Shown here one piece after another: positions 43,232 to 54,200 of a stretch of 64,000 nucleotides of DNA; position 1 is the stretch's first letter, and each line of letters begins with the position of its first letter. The translations under genes and the position numbers were made by a program. Below the pieces are notes generated by a model, which searched no databases, was not told the origin of the DNA, and was given only the letters and a program-made list of their open reading frames with translations. This DNA comes from Paragordius varius. Taxonomy: Eukaryota; Nematomorpha. Location of the stretch: NCBI GenBank assembly GCA_964247055.1, contig OZ176054.1:7564001-7628000 (forward strand), given 5' to 3'.

Positions 43232-44318
43232 GAATAAATCGGTTTCGATCTGCACAGATGGCTGTCCCTCTATGATTGGAAACAAAGGATTTATTCCTCT
43301 TTTGAAAAACAAATATAATTTGCAAAATATTTGATCATTTCACTGCTTCCATCAGCAAAACCTGGTTTTGCGTGTAAAAGCTGAATACTCAATTTAGTAA
43401 TTTAAAACGGTTGTGGATATAGTAAACCAGAGTGGCAGAGAATTCTACCACCGTTTATGAAAGCTATCCACAATGAACTTGATGATATTCCTTTGTATAC
43501 CTGTGAGATGGTTAAGCCTTAAATAGATTTTTTGTTTTGAGACATGAATTATTTATAAATGATAACAGAAAGTTTGACGAGGAAATTAATAGAGACAAAT
43601 GGTGGGTTTTATTAGCCTACCTTTGTGACATTACTTATAAACTTAGTATTTTAAATACAAGTCAAGGGACAAAAATAATAACTCAATTTGCTAATGGAGA
43701 TAAATTTAATCATAGACAATTATTTAATTTTATCTAATGAGATGAAATTCAGATTTCAGGAATTAAGAAATATTAAAAATTGCTTAAAACTTGAAAATCC
43801 CTGGCATATTGATATATTTAATATTAAGCAACTTGGGCATTTCGGTTTTGATCAGGTGCTATCATTGAAAAATTCGTTTTTAAAAATGATTCCAATATGG
43901 AGGCTATATTCAAGGAGAATCGTAGAGTAGAAATATATGAGAGTTTTTGCAAGATGTGCCAAATAAATATGAAAATACAAAAAAATTGCTCAAGTTATCC
44001 TAACTGTTTTTCCCTACCCTTACACGTTTGAGACGGCATATTCAAGGATGAAGTATGTCAAGAATAATCGCTTAACCGATGATCATATAAACGACGTATT
44101 AAGATTGGCCTGTCATGAGTCGAAACCAAATTTGTCAAAAATTATTGATTAATATCAAAATAAATGTTGTTATCAAAATATTTTAATTTTTTAAATTAAA
44201 TGGTGCCAAACGAGTTTTTAGCTGGATCACATCCGCAAAAATATTATTGTGCCGATTTAAAGCATTAATAAGTGCATATGTGTCAAATAGCTATATGATA
44301 TTTGCCATTATAAAGTTC
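42024..44318 (+). mobile_element. Decayed hAT transposon, 3' terminus missing
   Basis: The 5' end reads CAGTGATACTCAAACC, then a GC-rich CCGCGGCCCGCGGGCC block, typical of hAT termini in the GTF2IRD2/FAM200/ZBED5-like group. The transposase remnants that follow run in the same direction. No inverse terminus (GAGTATCACTG) is found before the second direct repeat begins at 44,319, so the 3' end has been lost. A (TA)n run at about 43,205-43,231 sits inside the transposase region. Confidence 0.85.
42529..44151 (+). pseudogene. hAT transposase remnant (GTF2IRD2/FAM200-like)
   Basis: Pieces in order: an N-terminal KRKLSNENRIF and NIERHFTIHHSH (42,529 to about 42,700), matching the degenerate BED-finger start of this group; the frame 42,771-42,998 with SYVICYIFGKNIKPF and STCARRI; about 43,020-43,120 with YFSITID and STDISSAPQCAL, covering the first catalytic Asp region; about 43,240-43,310 with SICTDGCPSMIGNKGF, covering the second catalytic Asp; 43,537-43,737 with RHELFI and WWVLLAYLCDI; 43,746-43,928 with FRFQELRNI; and about 43,990-44,151 with FETAYSRMKYVKNNRLTDDHI, the hAT C-terminal dimerisation region. 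Several stops and frameshifts separate these pieces, so no functional transposase is made. Family identity is by motif order. Confidence 0.85.
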
Positions 44319-45730
44319 TTACTTTTTTTCCATTTCCTATTGTACTAATGTACAATTTATACATGTCCTTGAAATATTGTCTTTTTATTTTCTTTTTTAT
44401 AATCATGTTTATCCTTATAAGAACATCTATCTAGATTTGCAGTGTAATTCCTAAATTATTGAAAAATATGTGCAATAAATATTGTGTTATTTATTAATTC
44501 TATAATAATATAATAATTGACTAAGTTTTGGTTTATTTTAGTTTTATAGTTTTACCTAAATTCTGTTAAAGGAAACCCTATATATGTTAAAAGTGAAAAA
44601 AGTAAATTCATAAATAACTTGGTTTAGCTGCTGCATATCATATTGGGATTATAAAATGTATTTGCACATTTTGTCATAAATAATAAATAAAGTTGTGGGG
44701 ACTAGCAATTTATGGTGTTATTGGGCTGAATTCGAAAATACAGATATCAAATCATCCATATAAGCTTGAACAAAACAAATGAATTTTTTAACTTATATAA
44801 AGATTCGATGCTGCCTGCGAATCAAAACCAACAAGCAGCGTGCCGTTTAAAAATAACTTGGTTTAACAAAAAATTAAGAATTTTTAAAAATTATTTAATT
44901 AACGCATCTATTTTTAAATACGATAGAAACTAATTAATCAATTTATGGGGCCATAATATTTTTTTACCGATTGCCATGAAATGCATCCAGAAATTTTTTA
45001 TTTGGAGAAAATCAAATCTCCCTAATTTGAATATGGTAAATAGATCCAAATTGGTGGTTAAGTATCCAAAATTCATCGAAAAACTTTAAAATATTTCTAA
45101 ACTCATTTCTTAAAACTTGATGTTTTGAGTAATAATGCTTTTAATTCGGCAAAAAATGTATTTTTATGAATTCACCTTTAAGTGAAAATCTTATTATAAA
45201 TATACGTGATGGATAGTAAATCATTTTATTTTTATGATTTGCCTTGACGCGTAAATGATTAGTGCTGGATAAAAAACTACAAATTAATGCAAATTAGTTA
45301 ATAATAAGTCACTACCGGGTTGCCATGCGATCGATTTATTAAAGCGAATAATGATCATTAGTTTTTTTCATTATAGTTCATATATTGAAATCCGTTGATA
45401 TAGAATTGTATGCTTAAAATAGATGCAAATAACAGAAATTCGAAGATTATTCCAAATTAATTATATTGGGAAAATGGCATTTTAAAACTAGCTATGTTGA
45501 GGCGCATGTTTAGGTATCTTAAAGCATTCATAAAATGTTGTAAAAACATTTTTTTTCATTCGAAGACGCTAATAATATTTCCTGCCTAAGAATTTTTTGT
45601 TTTAGATGTTGGCCAAATTTTACTTAAATATAAATAGTATTCCATACATTATATGCTGATATTAGAAAAATCACCGGCATCGAATTTGTAGTAGTTTTTA
45701 CAGAATAAAATGTTTGTAAAAGCTTTAAGC
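44319..45730. repeat. 1,412 bp direct repeat, copy 2
   Basis: This is the second copy of 40,612-42,023. It ends in the same CTTTAAGC but continues into ordinary flank (ACTCTTTGG) instead of hAT sequence, so it has the structure expected of an empty hAT target site. Confidence 0.95.
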
Positions 45731-46018
45731 ACTCTTTGGTTTGATCAATATGTTATATCCAAAAAATTCTAATTGTCTAAATCCCAAAATCTGTTCTTAT
45801 CCTAAAAATTAAAGCAAGATGCGCATTTAATTTTTCATATATGCTAAAAAATCAAAAACTAGCGGCATGCATTATAATGTCTCATAATTACATTTTAAAA
45901 ATATGAACATTCTCAAAAGTTTTTTGATTGTTGAAAGGGTGGATATATAACTGTCACGAAAACGACCCAAAGTTATTGCAGTGTATTCATTGATTATTTA
46001 TAAATACATTCCAATATA
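45731..46018. other. AT-rich intergenic DNA, nothing recognised
   Basis: No coding potential or repeat structure seen. It separates the second direct repeat from the long-TIR element. Confidence 0.55.
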
Positions 46019-47166
46019 CAGTAAATGTTAATTTTTAATATCAAGAATCTTTTTTTTAATCCATGTGGCATTTTTTTATCCTTTTAAAAGTTGTTTTACA
46101 AGCATATAAAAAATAACACTTACATATATATTTAAATGTACTTACATGTCCCTTTTCGGTACACATATATGAGAGATATATTAACATTGCAATATGTTCC
46201 CCTTTTTGCTACATATCTCATTATAGAAATGGTAACATTGCATATGTGTTGTGCCTACTTCATTAAATAATTATTTAGGTTTTATATATAATTTTTTTTA
46301 TAAAAAATTAAGTTTATAATAATTAATTAAAAAATATTTCAGAAAAGACTATAAATATATTTGAAATTAACATATAAATCGCTTATGTGCGTAATAAAGC
46401 TTGTATTATACAAATTTAAATATTGATTTGATTTTGCTGACTTTTTTTGAAAACACTATATCACCTAAAATTAATTAAACTGAGAAATGTCACGAAAAAT
46501 GGTAAAATAATACCATTTATAATTAATTATTTTACAAGTGGTAATTTATGACAATTTTTTTGGTGTACTCATAATACTAAAGAAAATGAATGTGCTGAAT
46601 ATTTTCAAGAATTTGAGTTAAGTTTTCAATCAATTCTTCCACATTGAAATGGCATCTTTCCTGACTTTTTTTGATCTCTGGAGTTTGGGTTATTAATGTG
46701 CTATAATTTAAATCTAATGTTGATGGCAAACTTTCATCTATACTATCTTCTTCACAAAAACTATACATTTATTCTAAATTTCTTTTTGACAAAATAATAA
46801 AAACTTAATATTTTTTATAAAAAAAATATATTAACTTATAAATTAAAAATCAAAGTATGCACAACACATAACATACTGATTAATACCTAATTTTATAAAA
46901 AATATTATCTCAAACCTAAATATTTATCAAAGTAGGCAAAACACATATGCAATGTTACCATTTCTCAAATAAGAAATGTAGCGAGAAGAGGAACATATTG
47001 CATATATATCTCTTATATATGTGTACCGAAAAGGGACATGTAAGTACATTTAAATATATATGTAAGTGTTATTTTTTATATGCTTGTTAAACAACTTTTA
47101 AAAGGATAAAAAAATGCCACATGGATTAAAAAAAAAATTCTTGATATTAAAAAATAACAATTACTG
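46019..47166. mobile_element. 1.15 kb element with about 270-300 bp terminal inverted repeats
   Basis: The left end CAGTAAATGTTA and right end TAACAATTACTG are inverse, and each is flanked by TA (46,017-46,018 and 47,167-47,168). The inverted arms continue inward for about 270-300 bp: ATCCATGTGGCAT, CATGTCCCTTTTCGGTACAC and TGGTAACATTGCATATGTG all have inverse partners near 47,125, 47,030 and 46,950. The TA duplication and CAGTA ends suggest the Tc1/mariner-pogo superfamily. The centre holds only a 63-codon minus-strand frame with no recognisable domain, so the element is non-autonomous. Confidence 0.85.
46577..46768 (-). CDS. Small acidic open frame inside the long-TIR element
   Basis: The frame has 63 codons, starts MYSFCEEDSIDES and ends with VEELIENLTQILENI, which could form a short amphipathic helix. 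I do not recognise it. An acidic, Ser-rich tail is common at the C terminus of pogo-type transposases, so it may be the leftover of one; it may equally be non-coding. No splice partner or promoter was identified. Confidence 0.2.
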   Translation of the reverse strand: MYSFCEEDSIDESLPSTLDLNYSTLITQTPEIKKSQERCHFNVEELIENLTQILENIQHIHFL

Positions 47167-47168
47167 TA

Positions 47169-47701
47169 ATTAAACTATATTGTGAATATATCACCCAAGT
47201 GTGAAAATAATATAGTATATATGTGTGTGTAAAAATTTATTCCGCGTATAGTAATTATAAATCATATACCAAAAATATAATTAGTAATCCTATGTAATAC
47301 CATGTAGTAAGATATATTTATCATAGTGAATTAACATTATTATGTAAATTTTTTATTAATTATATAAAATTTAACTAAATCTAATCTATCAAATATACAT
47401 TTCATCAATCAATTAAAATGAAATCTGTTAAACAGATATATAATCTCTCATAGTTGTTTAAAAGCGTTGTGTTAAATATTTAGGCAAAATATAATCACAT
47501 GTCTACATGATTTTTTGGGAAAATTAATATTTGAGCTTCCAATAATGTAAAATTTTTACAAATATATCATATAACAAAATTACAATAAGCTTTGATCTGC
47601 ATCATAAATACATCTTGATTCTGTAGAATTTTCTTTTAAATATAATGGCTAATACAAAGAATAGTCACCGTAATAATATTAGTTCAATAAAATTTATTAT
47701 A
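47169..47701. other. AT-rich intergenic DNA
   Basis: No gene recognised. TTTATT at 47,693-47,698 gives AATAAA on the minus strand, about 590 bp beyond the TCF stop codon, and could serve as its polyadenylation signal. This is position-only evidence. Confidence 0.4.
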
Positions 47702-47703
47702 TA

Positions 47704-47890
47704 CAGTATGAGTAAGTTTACATTGCTAGAAAGTTATTAGGTATTGCCAAATAGCATATACAACAAAGGGCAGTATTATTGGCTTATAGTTATTTTTTTC
47801 AATTTCTTCTATTATTAGCCAATAATAATTCTCTTTGCTGCATATGCTATCGGCAATAATTAAATACTTTCTAGCAATACATACTTACTG
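47704..47890. mobile_element. 187 bp MITE with TA target site duplication
   Basis: This is a near-complete hairpin. The left end CAGTATGAGTAAG and right end CATACTTACTG are inverse, and both arms carry TTGCTAGAAAG, TATTGCC, TAGCATAT and ATTATTGGCT in order over about 85 nt each. It is flanked by TA at 47,702-47,703 and 47,891-47,892. No coding capacity. The CAGTA ends and TA site match the larger element 540 bp away, although the interiors differ. It may lie in the 3' UTR of the TCF gene. Confidence 0.85.
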
Positions 47891-47892
47891 TA

Positions 47893-48285
47893 TTTGTTAA
47901 ATATCACACATTCTTGTTCAAAATAACACGTAATATTTGGGCAAGCTAACACAAATACTACTTTTCAAAATAAAATCTTAATATTTCACCATGTTGGAAG
48001 AAATCATTTTATAAGACCATGGATAAGATGACCTTAATAAAGTTATGTTGATCAAAATGCAATAATTTACAATGTTAATAAGCTTAAAACTGTATTGGCT
48101 ACAGAAGATTTATAATAATGTGTGAATCAAAGGTATATATGATAAAATATATAAACGAATATAGGTCTATTGTATTTACAATGTAAAACATAGGCAATCA
48201 ATCCTCTAACGGATGGTAATTACCAAATCTATAATAGTAGGATTAAACAAAAATCGAATTAGCAAGAGTATACAAGCATATATGA
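47893..48285. other. Probable 3' UTR of the TCF gene
   Basis: AT-rich and non-coding in all frames. It lies directly after the TCF stop codon on the minus strand. UTR status is inferred from position. Confidence 0.45.
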
Positions 48286-51200
48286 TTAAAAAATTCGTGT
48301 TGGTTTAAATGGACTTGATTGTAGGGTTGTTATGAGATTGGTGGTAGAATATATGGAAGCCATATCTGGTTTTTCCATTTCGCATTTAGTCGTCGTCATA
48401 TTGGGAGATTGTAATTGTTGGGGCTTAGCATTTCCAGCAGTCTTTTTAAGTGCTTCTTCTTTCATCATATCATCAATGATTTGTTCAGGATTATGTTCAG
48501 TGTCGTAAAAAGGTTCACCGTTTTCACCCTCACCATTTTCTTCCGGAAATTCAGTTGCGGCGCTATCATTTACACTATTGACATAGTTCTTTGGAGGTAT
48601 TTGATGTGGTGCCTGGTGTTTATATTTCATCATTCTACCACCAGAAGAGGATAACAATGTTGGTTCAGCACCTTTGTTCTGCTTATGAGACATTGGTCCT
48701 CCACCACTATTCATGCTACCTAGTTGTCTAAATGACGCATGTATTTTCCCAACTTTGGTTTCGAGTCCTGCACTATTCTCGTCAAAATCATCGGATGGGA
48801 TATCGTCTTCAAACATATAGCACCGTAAATCATCATCGTCGGGGTGTCGTTTTTTCTTGATGTGCGGATAACTTTCAGATAAAGTTGGTGCTGTAAGTTG
48901 ATGTATAGAGTTAGCATCTCTATACATATTGTGACTCTTTTGTAGCATTCGTTGATATTTTGTCCAAGCCGTTGAATGCGTTTTTGTGTTGGTTGTTGGA
49001 TACGACATAATATCAGCACCAGTTATTTCTTCCTTATACACTTTGATGTGATGTGCTGAAGAATTGCTACTTCCCCCAGCCGAATTCGGATTTTCTCGAG
49101 ACAATGGTCGCAAATCGGAGCTAGAATCTGGTGGTTGAAGGGGTGAATTTAAATTTTGTGATTCCTTGGTGGCTTGTAAAACATTGTTGATACTGCTATT
49201 ACTAGCTATTACACCATTGTTGGAAATAGTATGGGAATTAGGTAAATCTATTGTTTTAGGTTTAACGTTTTGCGTTGTAGAGGAATGAAGAGTGGTATCA
49301 TTATTTGGGTTCTCGGCTCTAGAACAATCCTGTGATGATTTCACAGCCTTTTGGTGTTGATGATGGCTTTTACGTTTACTGTGTCCAGTTCCACTATTCA
49401 TGCCAGAGTTCCGATTTCCTCTTTTAATGGAAGCAGACGAGGCATCAGCACTTTTTTCTCCATACCCTGGATTGTTGTTAACAGTGTTTCCAAGTGGCTG
49501 AAAATTAGGGGGAGGTAAAACGGCCGAAGCCGCTCTCGCTGCCATCCAATAATTATAAAAGTATAAATCGGTCATCAACGGGTTCAAAGGATTACTCCCC
49601 GCTGCCAAAGCCGCAGCAGGGTTCATGAATGGAGAAGACATGGCCAACATGGTGGTGTAATCGGCAAATGGCGAATTGGGAAAACCACCAGTATTAACAT
49701 GTGGTCTGTTGCCTTTATTTTCCGTGTGATTTAACGCAGACATATATTGTTGTTGATAATACAAATTATTGCTATTACTATGATTTGTATTTCTTTTGTT
49801 AGTGGTTTCACTATCGCCGGTATAATGAGATGCTAACAATTTTTTGTGAGATCGTTTTTGATGATGTACATCTCCTTTCTTGTATGGTTGTATCGGATTT
49901 TCGCCTTCCCTTGCACGAAAGAGATCATTGGAATCATTTTTGTTCATGGCATTTCGATCAACGCTTTGCAATGATGTATTGGCGTTATTGTTATCATCGC
50001 TGTTGTCAATACTCGTTGCGTATTCACTATTTTCATTAACAGTTTGGAGTGCTGGATTGTCTCCATTATTACTGTTATTATCAACAATTTGCTGATTCTC
50101 ACATTCTTGAGGAGGAAGGTTTAAACATGATTTATCGGTCGTAGTATCAGTTGAAGTGTTTATAATTTTATGTTCATCATCGGAACAAGTGAGCTCACTA
50201 GACCTACTCCTATTTTCCTCACCTTCCTCAACACCATCAAATGCCGCCATAGTATTACCGTTTTCCTCATTATTAATTATCAAGCCATCCTCCTTATTTA
50301 TGCTATCATGGGAAACTTGATCGTCCGAAGATTGGGACAAGGATTGAAACTTCATGGTGGTTTTTTCAGTTGAAAAAATTTTACTTTTGGCGAATCTTTT
50401 CATCCCATGATTTGGGTTTGACGTAGATGCAGCACCATAATCCAATTCGGCTGTGGCTTGAACATGTAACATTTCATCTGAACTGCTAGCACTATTCGTT
50501 TTATTTAGCATGGTTTTTGTTGTATTATCACAGTTGTTATTAGTGGGAGGATGCTGTGTTTGATTCCAAAAATATTTAAGCATGGCAGAATGATTTTTAT
50601 GTGTATTGTCATTGTTGGGTGGCCAAAATGGATTGTTTGTCATGTTTGATAGTCCAAAATAGTTAGCTAAAGCATTCATTGTTTCTGATGGTTCAGTATT
50701 ATTCACCTCTCTTTGGTAAGATGTTTGTTCATTATCCGAAGAATTCTCCAAAGTACATGGTGGTTCTTTTCCCATGACATCCCTATTAATCTGTAATGGT
50801 GATGTAGATGTAATAATGGCTCCTTTTTGTCTATCATTGTTTTCAGGTTTAGACCTATTACTGATAATGTCATTAGAGTAGGTATGATTTGTCGTAACTT
50901 TCAAATATTTGTGACAATTTATTTTTTCAATCGTCGACCTGCCTAATAGTACTTGTTCGGATGTTTGAGTATCTTGGCTACTATTATTACTGCTATGTTC
51001 GTAGCTGGGAGGAGGTGATTTTCGTTGTTGATCATTCATCACATCTCTTCCAACATTTTGTCGTCCCGCTAATAATAACTGATTTTGTTGTTGTGGCTTA
51101 CCAATCGATAGATCCAAGGTATTTGGTGAAGCTGGTGGCGAAACCGAAAGCGGTGATAGGGGTGACCCGCCATCATTGTCATAATTTGTTATATCTTCAC

Positions 51201-54200
51201 CCGTTTGTTGTGGTTGTTCCTCATTACAGCAATAATTATCGATCTGATTTCCTGCAAAGTAGCTGGATTTATTAGCTGAGCGGGACATGGTGGTAGAAAT
51301 GTGTAATTTACTTTTCTTAGCCGTTGTCACATTGGTCGTTAACGAAGAATTCTTACGTTTATTTCCATTATTGTAATTAGTGGCTGATGTTTTATTATAG
51401 TTATTATTCATTATTCCAGCATTATAGGAATGATTCATAGCGCCAGGTGGTGGTGGTGGTATTGAACAATCATTGACGGCTTTATTAACTGCTGCGGCCC
51501 CAAGCATAGCCAAAAAGTATGGTTGATACAGTGGTGAAAATGGAGAGCCCGGGTAAAATGGATTTCCGGTTCCATTTCCAGGACTTAGATTGTTGTTGCT
51601 ATGCGACGAAGATCCTGAGCCCGGTGGACCAGACCCCAAAAGATTGGTTGAGGGTGTTGTTGGGAGAAACGGTGAAAAATTGTAGGGTGAATAAAGTGGT
51701 CCGAACGGAGAAAATGGTGATGTACCTGGGAATTGGCCAGGAGCTACACCAGCAGCACCCAAACCATAAGAGTTGAAAGGAGAGTTAGTATTATTAATGT
51801 TGTTCGATAGGGATGAACCGTATGGATTAAAAATGTTGTTTTCTTTATTACTATTATTATTATGTTCACGTTTAGAGGAGTTTGTACGCTTATTAACACC
51901 TTCCCCACTACCGCCACCATGGTGTTTAACGTTGCTATGATGATAATGTTTATTTGAGTGATGTTTAGAGTTATGTTGACTATGGCTATTATTATTATTG
52001 TTTGAATTATGAGAATTGATATTTTTGCCGTTGGCTTGAACGCCTAGAGATTGTTTCGCGTTATTTTGTTTTGATACGATCGACGACATAAGGTATGGGC
52101 GATAAGTGAATGTGGTTGGTTCATCATTGTCGGAATATGATAGTTTTAGTTCAGATCGTTGGGCATTTAATTTGTTTTGGGCTTTTGTGCTATCATCTTC
52201 ATCAATAAATTTGATGCATTTTTTCTTCCTCCTAAAACATGATACAAATAAATTTTATATTAGCTGAAAAATATAATTTATATAAATTTAAAATTTTCAA
52301 GCATATTTTAATTCTATTTTTGCGATTTAGCGTTTTCTGTAACCTAATGCAAACTTATAAAAATAGTTTTGAATGACGAGGTATACCATATTTTAACCGT
52401 CAAAATCTAATAGTTTTCAACCCATTTGAATTGCATAGATCAATGTTATTCTTTATAATAGTTCCATTTTATAATTGGAGACCAAAGGTTATATAGGATT
52501 TTAATTGGAGAAACAAGTTATTGTTCGCTTTTTTTTGTTGAATTTTGAAATAGTATACTATTTTTCAATTAACGCAACATTTTTTCATTCAAACGCTACA
52601 TTTTTATGCAAACACAACATTTATAGTTCTGGTTGGAAAGTATTGCGTTTGGCGAAAGAGTGTTGCTTTTGGCTGAAAAAATGATATACTACATAATTGT
52701 ATATTGAATTTGTAGTTTTTCATATAACCAGTCCAATATAGATTTTTATTATGATTTAAAAAAATCAAGTCCATTTTTATCCAAGAATATAATATATTTA
52801 ATGTATGGTGGTCATTTACAGTAAAGATTCTTATTCATGAGCATTTTACAAGCCAACACCAAAAAAGTTAAACTTGCCTTCATATATTAATTTCTCTATT
52901 AACCAATTTATAGTCATAAAATACGGATGTTAATAATTACCGCTGAAATTTTTTCAATTTTTTTTATTGTTTTTAATTTGATTAAATTAATTCATAGAGC
53001 TATATTAAAAAGCAACTAACTCTGCATGCATTATTTCTTGACTGTATAATTTGAAATGACCCAATGTTATTCCTAGGTTTTCTAATTACAAAAAGTAATC
53101 ACAAGCATGTTTTAATAGATGTATAGTTTAAACTGTGCAGTGAAACATGCAAAATAAAAATGTAGGCGTTATAAGAATAACAATAAAAACACCTGACTGT
53201 AAGCAGACATACAGCATTTAACACAAACATTTTAAGTTTTAAATTACCGAGGAATAATACCTGCAGGGTTTGCACCAGCTACTTAGGTGGTCGATCCCGA
53301 AACGTGCCCGACACTTTTTGGAAGCAGAAATCTCTATGATTAATTAAATTATATCTAATATAAAGTCTCCAAATAAATTTTTATAAATCAGGTATGAAAG
53401 ATAGTTTTTGTTAAACATTCTATTAATCATGAAAAATGGATTGGCTCAAAATGTTTTGAGTAAATTTTTACCTGTGGGAAAATGATGATGTGGATTTGGG
53501 TATGGTGGTCCGTTATACAATCGGTTTGGATCATTCATTAACCCTGACGTATGTTTTGGGGCTTTTGAAGGGTGATATCCAGTATTAGGATTTGCTATTT
53601 TATTAAAATTTAGCCCATTGTTGTTCATATTGTTACTAGTGTTACTATAATTTGCGTTTTTATTATGGCCCGAGCCATTATCATTTGTAACCATCGAGTT
53701 TTCAATAGGTGGATTAGTAGATGTGTAAATATTTTCTGTCGTTTGAGGCGTTGAAAGTGAAAGATTATTAGACGATACCTCTCTATTTTTTGCAACATAT
53801 TCATGGGCATTAGCTTGATTAGATTGACAATGTGAAATTTTGGTTTCATGAATCGAATTCGGTGTTGCGTTTGGTGATATACACGTTATCGAATTTTTAT
53901 AATTGCTAGATTGAGTTTGCACAAAGTCACTGGAATTTGTCGTCGAAAAATTTGAAGTTATATTAGTTGTGTTAATGGAATTTTTTTCATCCTTTTTTAA
54001 ACTACGAATCTTATTGATTTCATGATCTTCTCTATTGCTCCCCATACTCGATGATACCTGATTATGATCAGTTAAAACTTTATAATTAAATGTTGACTCA
54101 TCGTTGCCACGAAATCCACTATCTCTTGTCTCAAAATTATTGTTGGTACTATTGTTCCTATTTATGTTGGGGTTATCTTTCGTTATACCGCTTGATTCTG

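Noticed and set aside
43088-43312. 74-codon minus-strand frame
   Set aside because: It is the antisense of the hAT transposase remnant and includes a translated (TA)n run.
40612-45730. LTR retrotransposon with 1.4 kb LTRs
   Set aside because: The interior is a hAT transposase remnant with a hAT 5' terminus. There are no TG...CA ends, primer-binding site, gag or reverse transcriptase.
48720-49019. 99-codon minus-strand frame overlapping the TCF exon
   Set aside because: It is out of frame with the 1,314-codon reading frame that continues from the C-clamp; shadow.
48415-51776. Plus-strand frames of 67-104 codons opposite the last TCF exon
   Set aside because: They are antisense shadows of a low-complexity coding exon and have no family resemblance.
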